64,000 bases of DNA, taken from contig JARCOQ010000012.1 in the NCBI GenBank assembly GCA_029207755.1, positions 4,050,001-4,114,000 of the forward strand, read 5' to 3'. Position 1 is the first letter of the stretch; every line of letters starts with the position of its first letter. The notes beneath the pieces are model-generated. The model was not told the DNA's origin. It saw only the letters and a list, made by a program, of their open reading frames with translations, and did no database searches. The position numbers and the translations under genes are program-made. The DNA comes from Chamaea fasciata. Taxonomy: Eukaryota; Chordata; Aves; Passeriformes; Sylviidae. This document shows, piece by piece, positions 62,985-64,000 of this stretch.

Positions 62985-64000
62985 TGACTTGGCCCATTTT
63001 GGACCTCTGACACAGCTCTTCAAAAGCAAGCAGGTCTGGCATATGCTCATCTAAGGAAAACTCCTACCTCTCTATTTCCCTATTATGATATTTCTAAGGC
63101 AAAACATTAAGAAATTTAAAATATCTGTGTTTTCCTAAAGTAGTAGTCCAGGCCAGCTGCCACTACAGATTGATTTCTAGAAGAGAATGTTATAATATTT
63201 TTGGCTTAATGGGGACTGTAAAAAGTATTAGAGCAAAGCTAGGAAGAAAACATGTCACTGAGCATAGATTTGCTCGTTGAGTTGCATACTCGTTCAGAAG
63301 TTAATAAAGAAAATAATTTTCGTTTCTTTTTTTTTTTTTTTCTTCAGATAAGCAAAAGCTGTTTCCCAAAGAGAGGGTCGTGAAGAGAAAAGCCAGTTTT
63401 TTTGCTTTCATCCTCTGCCTTTGGGCCCTGATAACTGTTCTTGCCTCCACCCATTTTCGCTAGATGAATCGGGCTAGTGAAGAAAAACAGCTTAGAGATG
63501 CAGTAGGTTCATCCTTGGAGAAACCTGATGCAGTTAACTGTCTTGATCAGAAATATTTTTTTCTACTAAGATGAGCTACATAATTTGGTTCCTTAAAAAA
63601 GGGGACTTTGAAGCTACACTCTGCCTCCAAATACTTGTCATTTGACCCAGAAGGCAATATGTGAAAAATTCTGAACAAATAAATCAAAAAAGCTGACACA
63701 CTTTTCCAGGTGGCAAAGCTTTCGTGTGTTAACAAAAGGCTTGATTCTCTCTGCTTTTGATCTCTGCAGAATGACAGGCCAACAAAAGCACGACTCGGTG
63801 ATCGACAGTGTAGCAGAATGAGGCCAACAGAGTCAATACTCAAAAGAAGAGAGTGACTACTCCAGCGATTTCTCAGGTGGGTGAAACTCTGGGCACTGAA
63901 CATTTTCTAGAAATTACATTTTAATAATAGTTTTAAAAAATGCACTTAAATACTTTGAAGACTAAAGTAACAGAACACCTAAATAATCCAGTTTTGTCTT
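62985..64000. other. Intergenic, no gene recognised
   Basis: AT-rich unique sequence with a T run of about 14 near 63328-63341. The open frame at the far end has no recognisable domain. Confidence 0.5.

Overview
The window is vertebrate genomic DNA and most probably comes from a bird. It contains one protein-coding gene I can recognise with confidence: the secreted synaptic organiser cerebellin-1 (CBLN1). CBLN1 lies on the minus strand in three coding exons between 13273 and 15209. The protein is complete (194 residues, ATG to TAA), all splice sites are GT-AG, and every residue block of the family is present. The bird assignment is an inference. It rests on the near-invariant CBLN1 protein, the very short GC-saturated first intron, the strong CpG islands, and the scarcity of interspersed repeats (I recognised no SINE, LINE or LTR copy). 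A different sauropsid cannot be excluded.

Layout: 1-9040 lies downstream of CBLN1 and holds no recognisable gene, but has one dense candidate regulatory element near 6.5-6.9 kb. From 9050 to 12490 there is an unexpected run of CpG islands without credible coding content. They are separated by AT-rich, homeodomain-motif-rich blocks (9421-9835, 10926-11075, 12061-12300) that look like conserved developmental regulatory DNA. From 12.5 to 15.2 kb lies CBLN1 itself (3' UTR, exon 3, intron 2, exon 2, intron 1, exon 1). Its promoter CpG island extends to about 16.26 kb.

From 16.3 to 64 kb is a roughly 48 kb gene desert upstream of CBLN1. I found no credible exon there. It does contain many short stretches with clustered, often palindromic POU, homeodomain, SOX and T-box-like motifs (17.7, 19.1, 25.7, 26.7, 31.2, 38, 41.2, 42.1, 47.0, 48.2, 49.2 and 63.0 kb), a small orphan CpG island at 23.65-23.85 kb, and two CTCF-like motifs (20.97 and 51.75 kb). 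At 50.7-52.1 kb there is a peculiar repeat block: a T/G-rich tract, a pyrimidine-biased GC-rich minisatellite, a CTCF-like site, and a long AT microsatellite whose flanks form a perfect 23-bp inverted repeat.

Taken together, the window reads as a single-gene regulatory landscape. CBLN1 is a neuronal gene with restricted expression, and the surrounding desert probably carries its enhancers. All enhancer calls here are inferences from motif density and composition. No alignment or expression data were available.
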